Positions 35,523-47,457 of a DNA stretch of 64,000 nucleotides are shown piece after piece. This DNA is from Omphalotus guepiniiformis. Its lineage: Eukaryota; Basidiomycota; Agaricomycetes; Agaricales; Omphalotaceae. The notes beneath the pieces are model-generated. The model saw nothing but the letters and a program-made list of their open reading frames with translations, did not search any database and was not told the DNA's origin. The stretch is taken from contig JAQOOI010000053.1 in assembly GCA_028554645.1 (NCBI GenBank), positions 186,001-250,000 of the forward strand, given 5' to 3'. Positions within the stretch are counted from its first letter, which is position 1; every line of letters starts with the position of its first letter. Position numbers and translations under genes: made by a program.

Positions 35523-37002
35523 CTTCGATACTGGTATTGTAGGTCAATAGGGTAAGTACATCGTCACAAAGCTCAGAGAGAAAAGTGAACCTCACCACAG
35601 CGTTAAACGTCGAACGATTGGGGAAGGGAGCCGCCACCCCCCAAAGAAACGCGTATATATATGCCGCACGAATAGAGTTTAACCCTTCAAATTGAGAAGC
35701 TAATTCTGGTGAGATCTTGTACCCTATTCAATAGGTGATTGAACGGAAGACGATCATGATATGGAAGAACCATGAAACCACGAAACTATACAAACAAAAC
35801 CTTCTATGGATGGCCCGCGGACTTCGTGTGAGAAACATAAGGAGGATTGTACAGCAAGTATGTACTAAATGTCGGTGTCGAGCTATATATATGATTGGCG
35901 CATTACAGTCTCCCACTAAAGGGCTAAATCCTATCATCTCGTTCACGGGAACGAGAGAAAACGGTTCCTTAGACGTTCCATGTCGGAGGCGTGAGGCGTG
36001 CGCGTGAGGCCTTTCAGAAGCTGCAGATAATGAAATACGAGGATGAGACGAAGGGACCGCGGCGGAGATATAGATCTTAGCCCCTGGCGCTATTGAACGG
36101 TATATGAGTACTTGTCTGTATTCTGTAATTAAATTTAAAAAAAAACATTCTCCACGTCCAGCCTGAATGTTCTTGCACATAGCCCGATGACCAAACACCG
36201 ACAAGTCTATACTCAATCCAGGAATATCCTTCGTTCTAGATTCTGGAAGCGGGTAGTTATATACGTGCACGTTCGTTGGGCCGACACGCAACTCGTGTAA
36301 GTGAAGGAACCTGTCGGATGCCCTGCTGTTGTCTTCGGTCCTCGATGTATTCTTCACGAAGGACAACGGCATTTGCCAGGGTGAACGCAAGTTCTGCGTA
36401 GCCCCGATGACGCTAGTTGAGCCCGACCCCAGGGTCGAAAATAATACAGAGCTGCACGATCTTGGAATGAGAACGCATTCACATCACGAGGCAATAGGGT
36501 CCGGCATTGAGTTATGAGTTCTTCCACTAAGTAGGTACGTACAGTGCACAGAGCCAAGGAGAGCCTCAAGGAATCTAAGAGAGCCAAGGAGATCTAGGAG
36601 AGAGGAGATTTTGCGCTTCGTCATCGCTCGATGTTCCAGTGGGATAATCCAATAGGATAAACCCTCCAACTTGGCGCCAATTTCACCTGTACATCTTCGA
36701 GGCATCCGAAAGCTAGTTTTCATCACGTCAGCTCCCACTATATATCTCATTTCACGACAACTTCAATGCTCACCTTGACGAGGTTCATTGTCGAGCCGGG
36801 CCCCTGGATCCTGACCCGAGCTCCCATCTCACGATTATTCTCGCATCCTGGTCCCTTTCGTAGCGTTTACCACAGAAGTATCATCTTCTCTCTGTTTGTA
36901 TTTTCATGATGTTTGAGCTAGGATAGAAGCTGACTGAGAATTTCAATTGAAGCGGGGAAGTTTTTTGGAAGTTTTGCCAAAGTTTTTGGTCGGGAGGAAC
37001 TG
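35523..37002. other. Intergenic upstream of the NLR
   Basis: No supported gene. The longest frame (35728-36390 minus) has no family features. A short direct repeat (gagccaaggag) occurs near 36550-36590. Confidence 0.4.
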
Positions 37003-37348
37003 CGCCACGTGGGTTTTGGAGGGAACGTGACTGTCATGTGGTTCGCGACTCTTCTCATCTCATCTTGTCCTTCTCAGTCGTTCCGCGCAGCCTCGTCACT
37101 GAGGAGTATCTCACTTACAAGATTAGGGGTCACCTTAGGAGAAGAACACAACAGGTAATCGTGGATGCGACAAGCAGGTCCTTGACGGGTACACTACGAA
37201 ACGTTTTATTATTAAGGAATTCACGAGGCGCGTCAGGGCCCGCGTCCCTATAATTTCGGTGATAATAACTTCAAGAGCTGACGGATATATATGTAGCGCT
37301 CAAGGTTCCAGGGAAATAGTCGTTTAAAATGTTCAACCCACGCATGAA
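37003..37348 (-). repeat. Right arm of diverged inverted repeat around the NLR
   Basis: Reverse-complement partner of 29138-29505. The outer end lies near ttcaacccacgcatgaa, beyond which similarity stops. The inner end lies at gccacgtgggttttggaggg. Confidence 0.8.
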
Positions 37349-37584
37349 CTAGTAGCAATAACGGCGACGTGGCACTAACTCATAAGGAGTACTATTCCTC
37401 CGCTTCCCTTCCTGGCCATTCATTGATTTCGCTCATCTCATACCATGAACTCTTCTCTATCAGTATTGTCGCGAACTCGACCCACCCTCAAATGCACCAG
37501 CTTCTTATTCTCCGTCCATCTATCACCTCCGTGGTCGTTCTGGTTTTAGATCTAGAGTGGTTCGTTACGCCGTTAGTGGCCTAA

Positions 37585-37651
37585 CTGCGCTATGATGAGC
37601 CCATTGGTGGGAGTTAGCCTAATTCCCACTAATAGGCTCATCATAGCGCAG
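37585..37651. repeat. 67-bp near-perfect palindrome
   Basis: The 29-nt arms start CTGCGCTATGATGAGCC on each strand and match at 26 of 29 positions around a short GTTAGCCTAA-like centre. It could form a hairpin or cruciform. No coding frame is associated. Confidence 0.8.
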
Positions 37652-37892
37652 CATCGTCGTCGCCATTGAAGAGTACATTATTGGAAGGACTTTCATCGGG
37701 CACACAAGACGAGATAGTAGGGAACCGTGGACGAAGGCAGGTCCGCGACGGATACATTGCCATGCGGCAACGAATTCACGATCGCGAGAGGTTCTGTGAA
37801 TCACGAAAACATCATTAATGCTGACGGCTTTCCGTTCAACCTACGCATGGATGAGGAGCAATGCTGGCGACGGGGAAGTGACCCATTCGTAC

Positions 37893-38310
37893 CACCACCT
37901 TCTTACCTCCTTTCATTTACCTCACCTCTTTGGCTACATATGTCGCCTCACCTCACTAGATGTGCATCGCTCCAGGCAGTGAGTTCTGGGCAAAGTACGT
38001 TCACGGCTGGTCAAGGAGCCTAAGCCAGGCTTACATTCATGGCCTACTTACGTTGTCCTTCGATGTTCCTAGTGTACATGATTTCCATGTATGTATACTG
38101 CATCTATTGCTCCTCTAAAGACGAATGAAAGATCTATCCATCTTTGACCATTGCACGTAAAATCGAGCTTCGCAATTCACACCCCCCAAAAGACCTATAC
38201 ACATTGCGAACTCGAAACTATAAGCACCATCGCACAGAATAAAGCAAAATAAATATTGAGATCCGTAGATCTACCACTCCGGGAAAGCGTGTCATCCTTG
38301 TGCAGGGGCC

Positions 38311-38341
<31 letters not shown>

Positions 38342-38500
38342 TTCGTATGTCACCCCGAAGGGGACAATAGTGTAGTGTTTGGGTTAGGTGGAGGTCAAGA
38401 GGGTTCTGTGTTGTGTGCAGCTTACGGGGTGTGGGAAGGTTCCGAACGATGGCGCGGTCGGCCCGGTAGAGGCTCCTTTCGAACACATCCGCATACAACT
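37893..38500. repeat. Segmental duplication carrying U6, copy 1
   Basis: Similar to 40513-41170. Shared runs include acgttgtccttcgat, attcctagtgtacatg, tttccatgtatgtata and the whole U6 gene with about 80 bp of its 5' flank. Outside U6 the two copies have many differences and indels. Confidence 0.75.
38246..38365 (-). ncRNA. U6 spliceosomal snRNA, copy 1
   Basis: The minus strand contains the invariant U6 core, AACGATACAGAGAAGATTAG followed by CATGGCCCCTGCACAAGGATGACACGC, including ACAGAGA and the AGC catalytic triad region. The 5' hairpin is GTCCCCTTCGGGG. The 3' tail ends in ATTTATTTT, a Pol III-type terminator. It base-pairs with U4 and then U2 and forms the spliceosome catalytic centre. 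It is identical over its full length to the copy at 40956-41075. Confidence 0.95.
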
Positions 38501-38944
38501 ATTCATCCAGTCACTGTCTACACCGTACACTTTTTGACCTTGACTTATCGTCTAGTGAGACTGCTGCATCTGTGACCTGATCTCAAGCTCGCGGAGGACA
38601 TATATTCAGTGAGATGCGCAAGTGAGGCCTTGAAGACAAAAGATGCTGTACGAAACGGAAACGATTGTCATGTCAAGGTACGCTTGTAGTGTCACAGAAT
38701 TTCTCAGTTCTGTCACCAATTTCACTCATGTTATTTCCTCCTTTCTATCCACACATTCTCTTCACTGCCTTATCTCGTGTATTTAATCACTTTTGTTCTG
38801 GTACTTAGCTCACATTGACGATGACAACAAACTCTCCATATCGGTCTCACCGTCGAATTCAGCGCTCAGCCGTCGTCTCTCGCAAAGTGCTTCGACAAAT
38901 TGCACGTCTTTTTATTGATTGTCTATGAGAAAGAGATTACCTGA

Positions 38945-39400
38945 GGTATGTTCTCAACGTCTTTCAATTTCTTTCTTTGGCGGCCTTGACACGCAACCAC
39001 CACCCCTCTTGCGAACTCTTCCTGTCTTTTCTTTCACTGAGCAGTGCCGAATACACTCCTACGGATTGTGCTAACATGAGCTCTTCACCGCAGGTCTATA
39101 TTTCTACTCTGTTTGAGACTACGTTGCCGACGTCGAGGTCGACGGCAAGCATGTCAAGCTGACTTTATGGAATACCTGGATACCGCGGGCGAGGAAGACA
39201 TGGATCTTGTTAACATTGTTTATGAACGTCGTCCTCGCACTTCTGGGAGTTTTGAGGAGATTCAGCACAACAAGTTTTGTATCTGGTGCGTTTGTTTTTA
39301 CCTCGTCGTATTCTTCACCCCATGTATTCAACGATGCGCCTGCTTGTCCTCTTATCAGCCCCAACGATTCTCTCGTACCTCTTCATGAATCATGAATCAC
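38945..39400 (+). pseudogene. Rho GTPase fragment 1
   Basis: 39092-39200 is closely similar to the RHO1 exon starting VYVPTVFEN. Here it reads VYISTLFE, then a frameshift, then [19 protein letters not shown], then a second disruption and a decayed DTAGEEDMD. No P-loop exon and no complete frame remain. It is a dead copy of the gene at 43118-44431, in the opposite orientation. Confidence 0.75.
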
Positions 39401-40310
39401 GTCCACCGCCTTGACATCCATCACTTTCGTTCGTCAAGTCACAAACGTTCCCCTCATCTCCGCTTTGGACATCTACGAGAAGCTAAGGAAAATACAAGAT
39501 TTTCGCAGGCTCCCCGAGTTCTTGGGGAGTTGGCCGTCGTACCTGAGGGTACAGCGGGAGAAGAGGTTTTGGGTGCTGCAGCTGTTAGGGGTGACCTTAC
39601 GTTGCTGAGGCGCAAAAGGGCGGATGTGGGGAAGACGGGCTCGGGAAGACATGGGCTACCAAGTCGTCGTATATGATGGGTGCCCAGTGCGCCAGGCAAG
39701 AAGCCCACTTTTGAGATGTAAGTTGGCTGAGCGTATCTTCAAAAATTGGAACCTGATTTTTTGCTTTGAATTTCGATTAGAACTAGCACTCAGTACTAAT
39801 CGCCTAGGGAACAACTTTCTTTGCCTATTACCATGAGCGTCCGACCGTCCTCGCTCTAATGTTCAGCTATACCTGGTGAGTTCGTATTTGCCCCGTTGTA
39901 TAATTTAAACCCTACATAATTAACGATTCACTTGCCCTCTTACAGCCCCCAACGACTATCACCTTATGAAATATCTCCGCCGTCCTCGACATTATATATC
40001 GTCTTTATTCGTGAAGTCAGAAATATTCCCCTCATCTCCGCTTTGGGCATCTACGAGAAGCTAGTTTATTTTCTAGCGGTGTATGCTCAGATAGACATCA
40101 TCTGAGGTGTCGTTGGGAGTTTGCGTCGCACTTGAGGGTACTGCGGAAGAAGGGGGCGCTGCAGCTGTTAGGGGTTGCTGAGGTGCAAGGGGAAGATGGG
40201 GCTGGCGTGGGTGGGGACATGATTAATGTGTTCGGGGACGTAGGCATATTGAACCTCCAGAATCGATCAGACGTTGGGTTAGAGGCAACGACGAGGGACT
40301 ACTCGACTTC
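39400..40310. repeat. Two degenerate tandem units
   Basis: 39425-39640 and 40000-40210 share gttcccctcatctccgcttt / attcccctcatctccgcttt, catctacgagaagcta and gctgcagctgttaggggt in the same order. They appear to be decayed repeats of a Rho-derived unit (the VTNVPLISALDIYEKLRKI frame). No intact gene. Confidence 0.6.
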
Positions 40311-40512
40311 CTAGTGGGTCTCAACGACTCGGACCGCCAGTGATATCCCCAACAAAGAGGCAGAGAAACAGAAGAGAAGAGCAAAGGGCAGGATTGGGAA
40401 ACTGTTCCGGGGACAACAAAGAATTGGGGCGTGGTCATCATGGTCATTCCTTCCTCCTCCTTCTCTTCCAGCCGTCTTTTCGAGCTGCCACCATACACCA
40501 AGCAGTGACCTA
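40300..40512. repeat. Flank duplicated near RHO1
   Basis: Shares gatatccccaac/gatccccaac, ggcagagaaac, tgttccggggacaac/cgttccgggacaac, gaagaattggg and cttctcttccagccgtctt with 42650-42950, next to the 3' end of RHO1. Confidence 0.65.
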
Positions 40513-41020
40513 CTCGTACTACCGCTTTCTTACCTCTCTCTATCCATTTCCCTCACCTCGTTGATCATACCGTGGTTGCGCAAACGTCGTCTTGTCTCAC
40601 TAGATGTATATCGCTGAGTTCTGGGCAAACTACGTTCAAGGCTGTCCAAGGAGCCTAGGAAGCCAAGCTTATATTCATGGCCTACTTACGTTGTCCTTCG
40701 ATATTCCTAGTGTACATGTTTTCCATGTATGTATACCGCATATATCAGACTGTTGCTCCTCCAAAGACCAATGAAAGACAACTCACCAAGCCTACGACAC
40801 TGCCTCAGTATCAGACTCGGAGCCAGTGAACCATCTTCGACCGTTGCACGTAAAATCGAGCCTCGCACTTCAGAGCTTCAAGCTCTTATACATAAGTTCG
40901 AAAATTGTATAGACAGACGAATTAAAAACCTAAGCACATCGCACAGATGAAAAACAAAATAAATATTGAGATCCGTAGATCTACCACTCCGGGAAAGCGT
41001 GTCATCCTTGTGCAGGGGCC

Positions 41021-41051
<31 letters not shown>

Positions 41052-41170
41052 TTCGTATGTCACCCCGAAGGGGACAATAGTTTAGTATTTGGGTTCGGTG
41101 GAGGTCAAGAGAGTTTTGTGTTGTGTGCAGCTTACGGGGTGTGGGAGGATGCATATGGTGCAGCGGAGGG
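40513..41170. repeat. Segmental duplication carrying U6, copy 2
   Basis: Partner of 37893-38500, same orientation. It has an extra insertion around 40745-40900 relative to copy 1. Confidence 0.75.
40956..41075 (-). ncRNA. U6 spliceosomal snRNA, copy 2
   Basis: The sequence is identical to 38246-38365 over 120 nt, although the flanks differ. The terminator is stronger here, TTTTGTTTTT on the minus strand. About 75 bp of 5' flank (AAGCTGCACACAACACA and neighbours) is also conserved between copies and is the likely Pol III promoter. Confidence 0.95.
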
Positions 41171-43117
41171 TTGTTATGCCCGCGCGGTCGGACCGGCGGA
41201 GCAGCAACTCTCCTTGCCCTTGTACATGTCCTGTTTCCACAAATATAGTCCTGGCGTATCGTGGTCCAAAGCATAACTTTCACAAGCGCTATTACTGAGC
41301 CTGCGTGTAATGGATTTATCGACATATCCATGATTTCACCAAGGGATTAATCCGAGAAGAAATGCAAGTAGTGGCCACTGGAACTCTACGATCAAGAAGC
41401 GGAAACAGGCCTAGGCAGGGCGATGAAGGACGCGCAATAGACTCTGGTGCATGTGAAGAACATCAAGAATTAGCAGTGGATGGCGTATAGGAACAGAAAA
41501 TCTCCGGTATATCACCTGGAAAGATCGTTACAGCGTTATATCAAGTACGTTTTGAGTACGTTTTGAGTCTCTCGCTCGTCTTTTGCTTTTTGGTTTTCTG
41601 ACTTGTCTTTAGGAGGGTAGAACATCACAACGCGACCTGTAGTGCGACGAGACGCCGTGCAAGGCATCCTTAGCTACTTAGTCTATATCTCGAAACACTC
41701 AGAAACACGAAAACTCTGAAAAAGCCCATGAAGAAGAACAGTGCTAACAAGAACAAGTCTACCCCCTCTACCATCTCATTTAACGAAGCTAGCTCTTTGT
41801 CTGGACCTAGCACACCTCGTCTAAATTCATGACAATTCGGTAAACCCCAAGCGAACGAGCGCGCTCAGCGGGTCAGACCTACTGCCAAACGCCAGAATAC
41901 TAAGGAAGACGAGCATCGCGGGGGAGGGAGGCCGATAGCTCAGGCTGGGGAATCGCGAACGATGGACACTGTTCGTGGCACGCACTGACGCAGCCAGACA
42001 ATGATTTGTATCCTGCTCCATATGCATTATCATCATCGTTACAGAATTGTTTCCGTTTCCGTTTCCTTCTATTCAAGAATATGTTCACTTGTTTCTTGTT
42101 CATGAAGTTGCTCCGAAGGAAACACAAAGCTATATCGATATCTTAGGTATCACCTCGAAGCCCGAAAACTAAATTGAAAACTGTCATATTCACACCTTCG
42201 AAGCAGCACGTCCACTGAAGAACTAAAACGTCGAGCTAGTGCATAAATACATAGTGCACACAGCGCATAGCGATGTCTCGCACACCGGCCACGGTGGTAA
42301 GGGTGGGCAAGGGTAATGACATTGCTCTGTGATGCCGTACAGACGATATCAGACTTTAGAGTTCTGCTCGATCCTTTCAGCCTAATGGCCGACGCGTTTT
42401 GAACTATTTACAGCCTATACCCAAAACGCGTTCGTTCTAGGAGACGCTGATGTGAGCTAGTAAGAGCATTGACTTGCAAGGTTTCCTTGACCTTCGTATC
42501 TAACATCGTTACGGACATGAGTGACTTGATGTACTCGGGAACGTAGCCACGTTGAAACACCACAAGACACAGAACACGACGTCGGGTTCGAGCACCAGAC
42601 TCAGGGCAACGAGACGGACAACTCGACCATTGGTCGCTCTCAAATGCACGACCACTGAGATCCCCAACGAAACAGCAGAGAAACATCTCGTTGGATGGGT
42701 AAGAGCATGATGAAATACGAAAACGTTCCGACGAATAGATAATAGGGTGAGGCACTCGAACGACAGGGAAAGAAAAGAGAATAAAATTGAGATCTGTAAA
42801 GAGGTTGCAAAGAGCCAAGGGCAGAATCGTGAAATAAATGGGAAACCGTTCCGGGACAACGAAGAATTGGGGGGGTCGTCATCATCAACCGTCATTCTCT
42901 TCCTCCTCCTTCTCTTCCAGCCGTCTTCTCAAACAGCCACCATTACACCAACCAGATAAAACAACCAGCGTAAGACGCCTCCAGTTTCAAACCCTCCGTC
43001 CTTGCAGAGGAGGGTTCGACAGAGGAACTACTAGCACGTCATTATAACATAAAGTAACCACCGTCACACCTTCCCACCTACTCCGCATCTCAGTCCATCC
43101 ACATGCTCGACTCGACC
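41171..43117. other. Intergenic, no supported gene
   Basis: A short direct repeat gtacgttttgagtacgttttgag lies at 41547. 42470-42950 is the partner of 40300-40512. No complete ORF with family features was seen. Confidence 0.45.
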
Positions 43118-44431
43118 TCAGATCACGACACACTTGCTCTTCTTCGAGCGACCAGGGCGAATGAGGAGGGCTGCACGAGTAGCGTATTGGAAGACCTCGC
43201 GGACTCCCTCACCAGACTTGGCTGAGCACTCGAGGTAGTGTCTCGCGCCAATTTTCTGCGCAACAGCCATACCCTACAATAAATGAAATATATTAGCGTG
43301 GGGCTCGCGTATAAACGGTAATGAAAACGTGGAGCGAGGCGCGTTTCAGGGTTGCTATGACCAACTACGTGGACCATGCACCACCGATCAACAGAGATGC
43401 CTAGCATCAATTACAAGCGAGTTTAGTGCACCCAAACAGGCGACACGCGCGCGCAAATTGTGGTAGCGCCATGGTTGGAAAGAAAGCGCGGTTGTCGAAA
43501 AAAAGTAGAGAAAAAATGAAGCGCTCACCTCTTCGGGTGTGACGGGCCTCTGGCTTGTCTTTCTGAGCTCTTCGATCACTCTTGGGTCGCGACGAAGATC
43601 CTTTTTGCAGCCGACAAGAATGATGGGTAGACCAGCGCAGAAGTGCATGACCTCGGAAATCCACTGCGGAAAAAGTGAGGGAGAAGATAAGTCAACATGT
43701 TCTGTTAGGTTGCAAAAGGTATAACAAAAATTGAATTCGAATGTTGAAACAGGGGTACCTGTGTGCATGAAAGAATAAACGAGACGGAAACACACCTTTT
43801 CCTGAACGTTATCCAGGGAGTCTGGGCTGTCGACAGCGAAGCAAATTAAGATGACGTGAGAGTCCGGATATGAAAGCGGCCTAAGTCGATCATAATCTTC
43901 CTGGCCAGCGGTATCCCACAAGGCCAGCTCGACATGCTTGCCATCGACCTCAACGTCGGCAACGTAATTCTCGAACACAGTAGGGACGTAGACCTGCAAT
44001 GAATGGCTCAAGTTAGCAACTCGTGACTGTATTGACGCTCAAAGAAGCAAAAGGAAAGGCTCGGCAACAGGGCGTGTGCCATAGGCAGTGCTTGCGTGTC
44101 AAGGGCGGCTTGAAAAAGAAAGACATTGAGACACACCTCAGGGAATGTTCCTTTCGAGAAGACAATCAATAAACAGGTCTGCATATCGTTGAAGCATATT
44201 TCGAGAAAGAGTCAAATTTGCGCAATATGGCGGGTTTGTCGTCATCACCAACATGTGTGAAATTGCAGCACAACAGCGATGGAATCCAGGAAAGAACGAA
44301 TGTAGAGAATGGAGGAATTAAAGAAAAGGAATAATGAGCCCAAATGGTGACACAGAACAGAGAAACTACGAACGAACCTTGCCACAAGCACCATCCCCAA
44401 CGATAACGAGTTTCCTCCTAATTTCGGACAT
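43118..44431 (-). CDS. RHO1: Rho-family GTPase RHO1
   Basis: Membrane-anchored molecular switch controlling beta-1,3-glucan synthase, the cell-wall integrity kinase pathway and actin polarity in fungi. Five exons (44431-44378, 44178-44137, 43993-43796, 43663-43529, 43273-43118) give about 195 residues, the usual length. Seen: P-loop GDGACGKT, effector loop [12 protein letters not shown], switch [16 protein letters not shown] where most Rho proteins have TKx[12 protein letters not shown], a basic stretch and the C-terminal CAAX box CVVI for geranylgeranylation. The protein is typical of basidiomycete Rho1 and I see no defect. Decayed copies lie 3-5 kb away. Confidence 0.96.
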
Positions 44432-47400
44432 TTCAACAGCTAATTGGAAGGTATATAGAGCTAGAAGAGAAAAAGAAAGTAGAACACTTGAAAGAGGATG
44501 TTGATGGAGGTAGAAGAGAGACAATAGCGGCGCCCCGACTGTTGTTGAGAAGGCCCTAAGCTTTGATTACCCTCCCAACTGTCAACCGTCTGACACCATT
44601 TTTATTTCGAGCGCCGACTGAACTTAGTGCACAGCCCCATGCTTATGTCACTTATGGACCGTGCGCGGGAAAGTACGGCCATATTCCCTCCTCCGGGTGC
44701 TTGTTGTGCGCTTGCCACTGGCACTGCAACCGAACATGCAAATGGCTTGAGCGGTAGTTGCTTCTGCATAAGTAACAGAAAATGGCCTTACTCTGCGTCT
44801 CTCATATCATCGTATTCAGCTCCCTACGCGCTGCTCCCTTTGCTCATGCTCTTCTCCTTTCTCGTTTCCAAGGTTTTGTATCCGTTGATATGACAAATTG
44901 CATTGGAAGGCCTCTACACCGAGACAACCTGTTTTCTGGATCCTGGCTATGCTTCACGGCGATCTTGTGCGTTGTTGGGAGACTTGAACTTCCTCGTTTG
45001 AATCCGTCGTCAAACGCAGCAAATAATGGTGTATGTGGGTGATACCGCATCAACCTTCCTCCGGGGCAGCGTACAACGTATGGCTACGTATGGCCGCATA
45101 CAATGTGGAAGTTTTCCTATCTTTGTCTGTGCATCGTGGTCAGTGACTCATGTTCCGCAGAGGAAATTGAATCTCGCATTGACTTGCGAGGCCATTTGTA
45201 TAAATCATAAGGTACGCGATGCAATCATAATCGTTGTCAATTGACTCATGTTCATTCGTCTTTCCTCGACTTAGATGAGGTCAAACCGCTTTTCGTGGAA
45301 GAAGAACATAACGCGTGTGTGAATCACACATGATTAATTAGCATGGGTGTATAATTCCCGTTCCGTCTCAGGCTGTTTCTAGCGAGAAATTTTATCGAAA
45401 GAAATTTCATTGACCTTGTTTTCTTCCGCTGTCGCGCACAGGTGCTAGCAAGATGTCGAAGGACTTCGCGAAATAACAATTCACAACCTCTGTACTATCC
45501 TTTGGTGGTATACTGCGCTATGGTGGCGCTCTGTCTGACAGAACCTACCATTATTTTTATTCAAGTGCTGTGATAATCAAGATGTGAACTCGACACAAAA
45601 AAAGTCCACTTTGCCGCTCACCCCAAATCACAGAACTGAATCTTGTCCCGAGACGTCGACATCCACTAGCCATCGAGTTTGACGTCGGGAACGTGTGCTA
45701 AAGGTCCGTATTTAACTACGTTGGAGCTCACTTTCATCACTTGACTAGTTCGAATATCTTTCCTAGAATATTTCGCGCCCCCGGAATGTCGGACAGCTGC
45801 AACCAGAAGACCTCGCAAATCAAACTCTATTCGTAGAATCATTCCAGGAGTCATCGCAAGTGCGATGGGTCCTCACTACACGAACTTTAAGAACATTTTC
45901 TTGCTCCAACACCCACAAGTGGGGGGACAAAACGCATCGGCTCTTGCCCCAGCTCTTCCGTAGCGCGTTCTCCCTTCCGCGATGCTGTAATATGTATCTT
46001 CTGATGGGAGTACGCAGGAGTACGCATATGCTCTAGAACTGTAAAAATTCCGTCGTTGAATCTGTTGGTCAAAAACAATCGATACTCGAAGTCTAAAACT
46101 GGAACACCATCAAATCGTATCAATCACGTTCATGCTCGCAACATGATTTTCTATCATTCATACCATCGTCATCATCAAGAAGTACTTACGTTACCCGCAA
46201 CTTTCCAACATACCGTCACATCACATCCGCTCCTAACTCAAGACGTCGTCAGTCTGATAAGCTCCAACAAGCCCTCCGTCACTGCTTTCGCTGATATGTG
46301 GACCTAACCCCGTGAGCAGCCCCTCTCCAGCTGACTGCAACTCACTGACGCCTTCTATCTACGCCGTAGCAACTTTCTGCGCCGAAGCAAAGGAACTACA
46401 AGGCCTATAACGTGTTCTGTAAATTATACCCAACCAGCTTCTTCGTGTGAGGACTCGTCTACATCCGCTACGACGTCTACATCCGCTACATACCACAACG
46501 TCTTTCAATAGCCCAAAAAGTCTAGACCCTGACTAGAGATACTCTAATAGGCGCCGAACATTCGCCGGAGGCATTCTTAAGACGTGGCAATTCTCCGTCG
46601 AACATAGGGTTCCTGGAAGATTTTCAAATTCTCACAAGATCCATACGAAGTCAACTGTAAAGTAGTGTCTAAGATTATCTGTCTTTCTCGACTTATTTAT
46701 TGTACGTTATCACCTATAGGCAAACTTCTGTCGTCCCGCACCCAGTGCTTGGGTCCAATAGCCAGAGAGATGGTGAATTAATCATGTCAGTGTCAATGGG
46801 GGTAGACATGGAACGTTGCCTATTAGTCTGTCCTGGCCTCTGAATGAAACAGTGAAACAGATTTCGACTGACCTCGTCCCCCAAGCGAGTACACAATGCA
46901 AGGGCTAGGCTTGTAAGCAAATTCCCAACTTCCCAAATTCCTCCGCGCGATCACAAACTTATCAGAAGCGATGTTCAATAACTTCCCCTGGACTATCGCA
47001 AAAAGTGCATTAACGTTCATTCTCGCCTCCGGCGTAATACAAACATTTCATTCCCGAAGTTTAATCCATCCCCAACGTGAATATTTTGAGGTAGGTGCAT
47101 ACTTACCTTCATGGATGACACAGATTGATGTACCTCTCCATTTAAATCACACATGGAGTCGTATGGCATGGAGAGTCTTCACTTCTTCAGCTACCCCAAT
47201 TAGTATTTTCTAGGGGCTATATTGTCCTAACATTCCCGTTTCTTCTTGCCGAGCTAATCGCCGCTCTAATAGGCGTTTGTGGGACATATAACAGTCAAGG
47301 AAACAGAAAGGATACTCATTCGTCAAGGCTTCTCCTGGACGAGTATTTGTACCTCCACCCTGAAGCACTTGCATCGTTTTCTTCCTTCGTGCGGTACCAT

Positions 47401-47457
47401 CATCATTACTTCTCATCGCCTGGCTACTTCCAAATACTTCCCTCTGTCATCCTCACA
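44432..47457. other. Intergenic, no supported gene
   Basis: Only short unrelated frames. The last 100 bp (47350-47457) is the pyrimidine-rich leader of the prenyl synthase fusion gene. Confidence 0.45.

Noticed and set aside
35728..36390. 220-codon minus-strand frame upstream of the NLR
   Set aside because: No domain, no splice or codon support, irregular composition. Probably chance.
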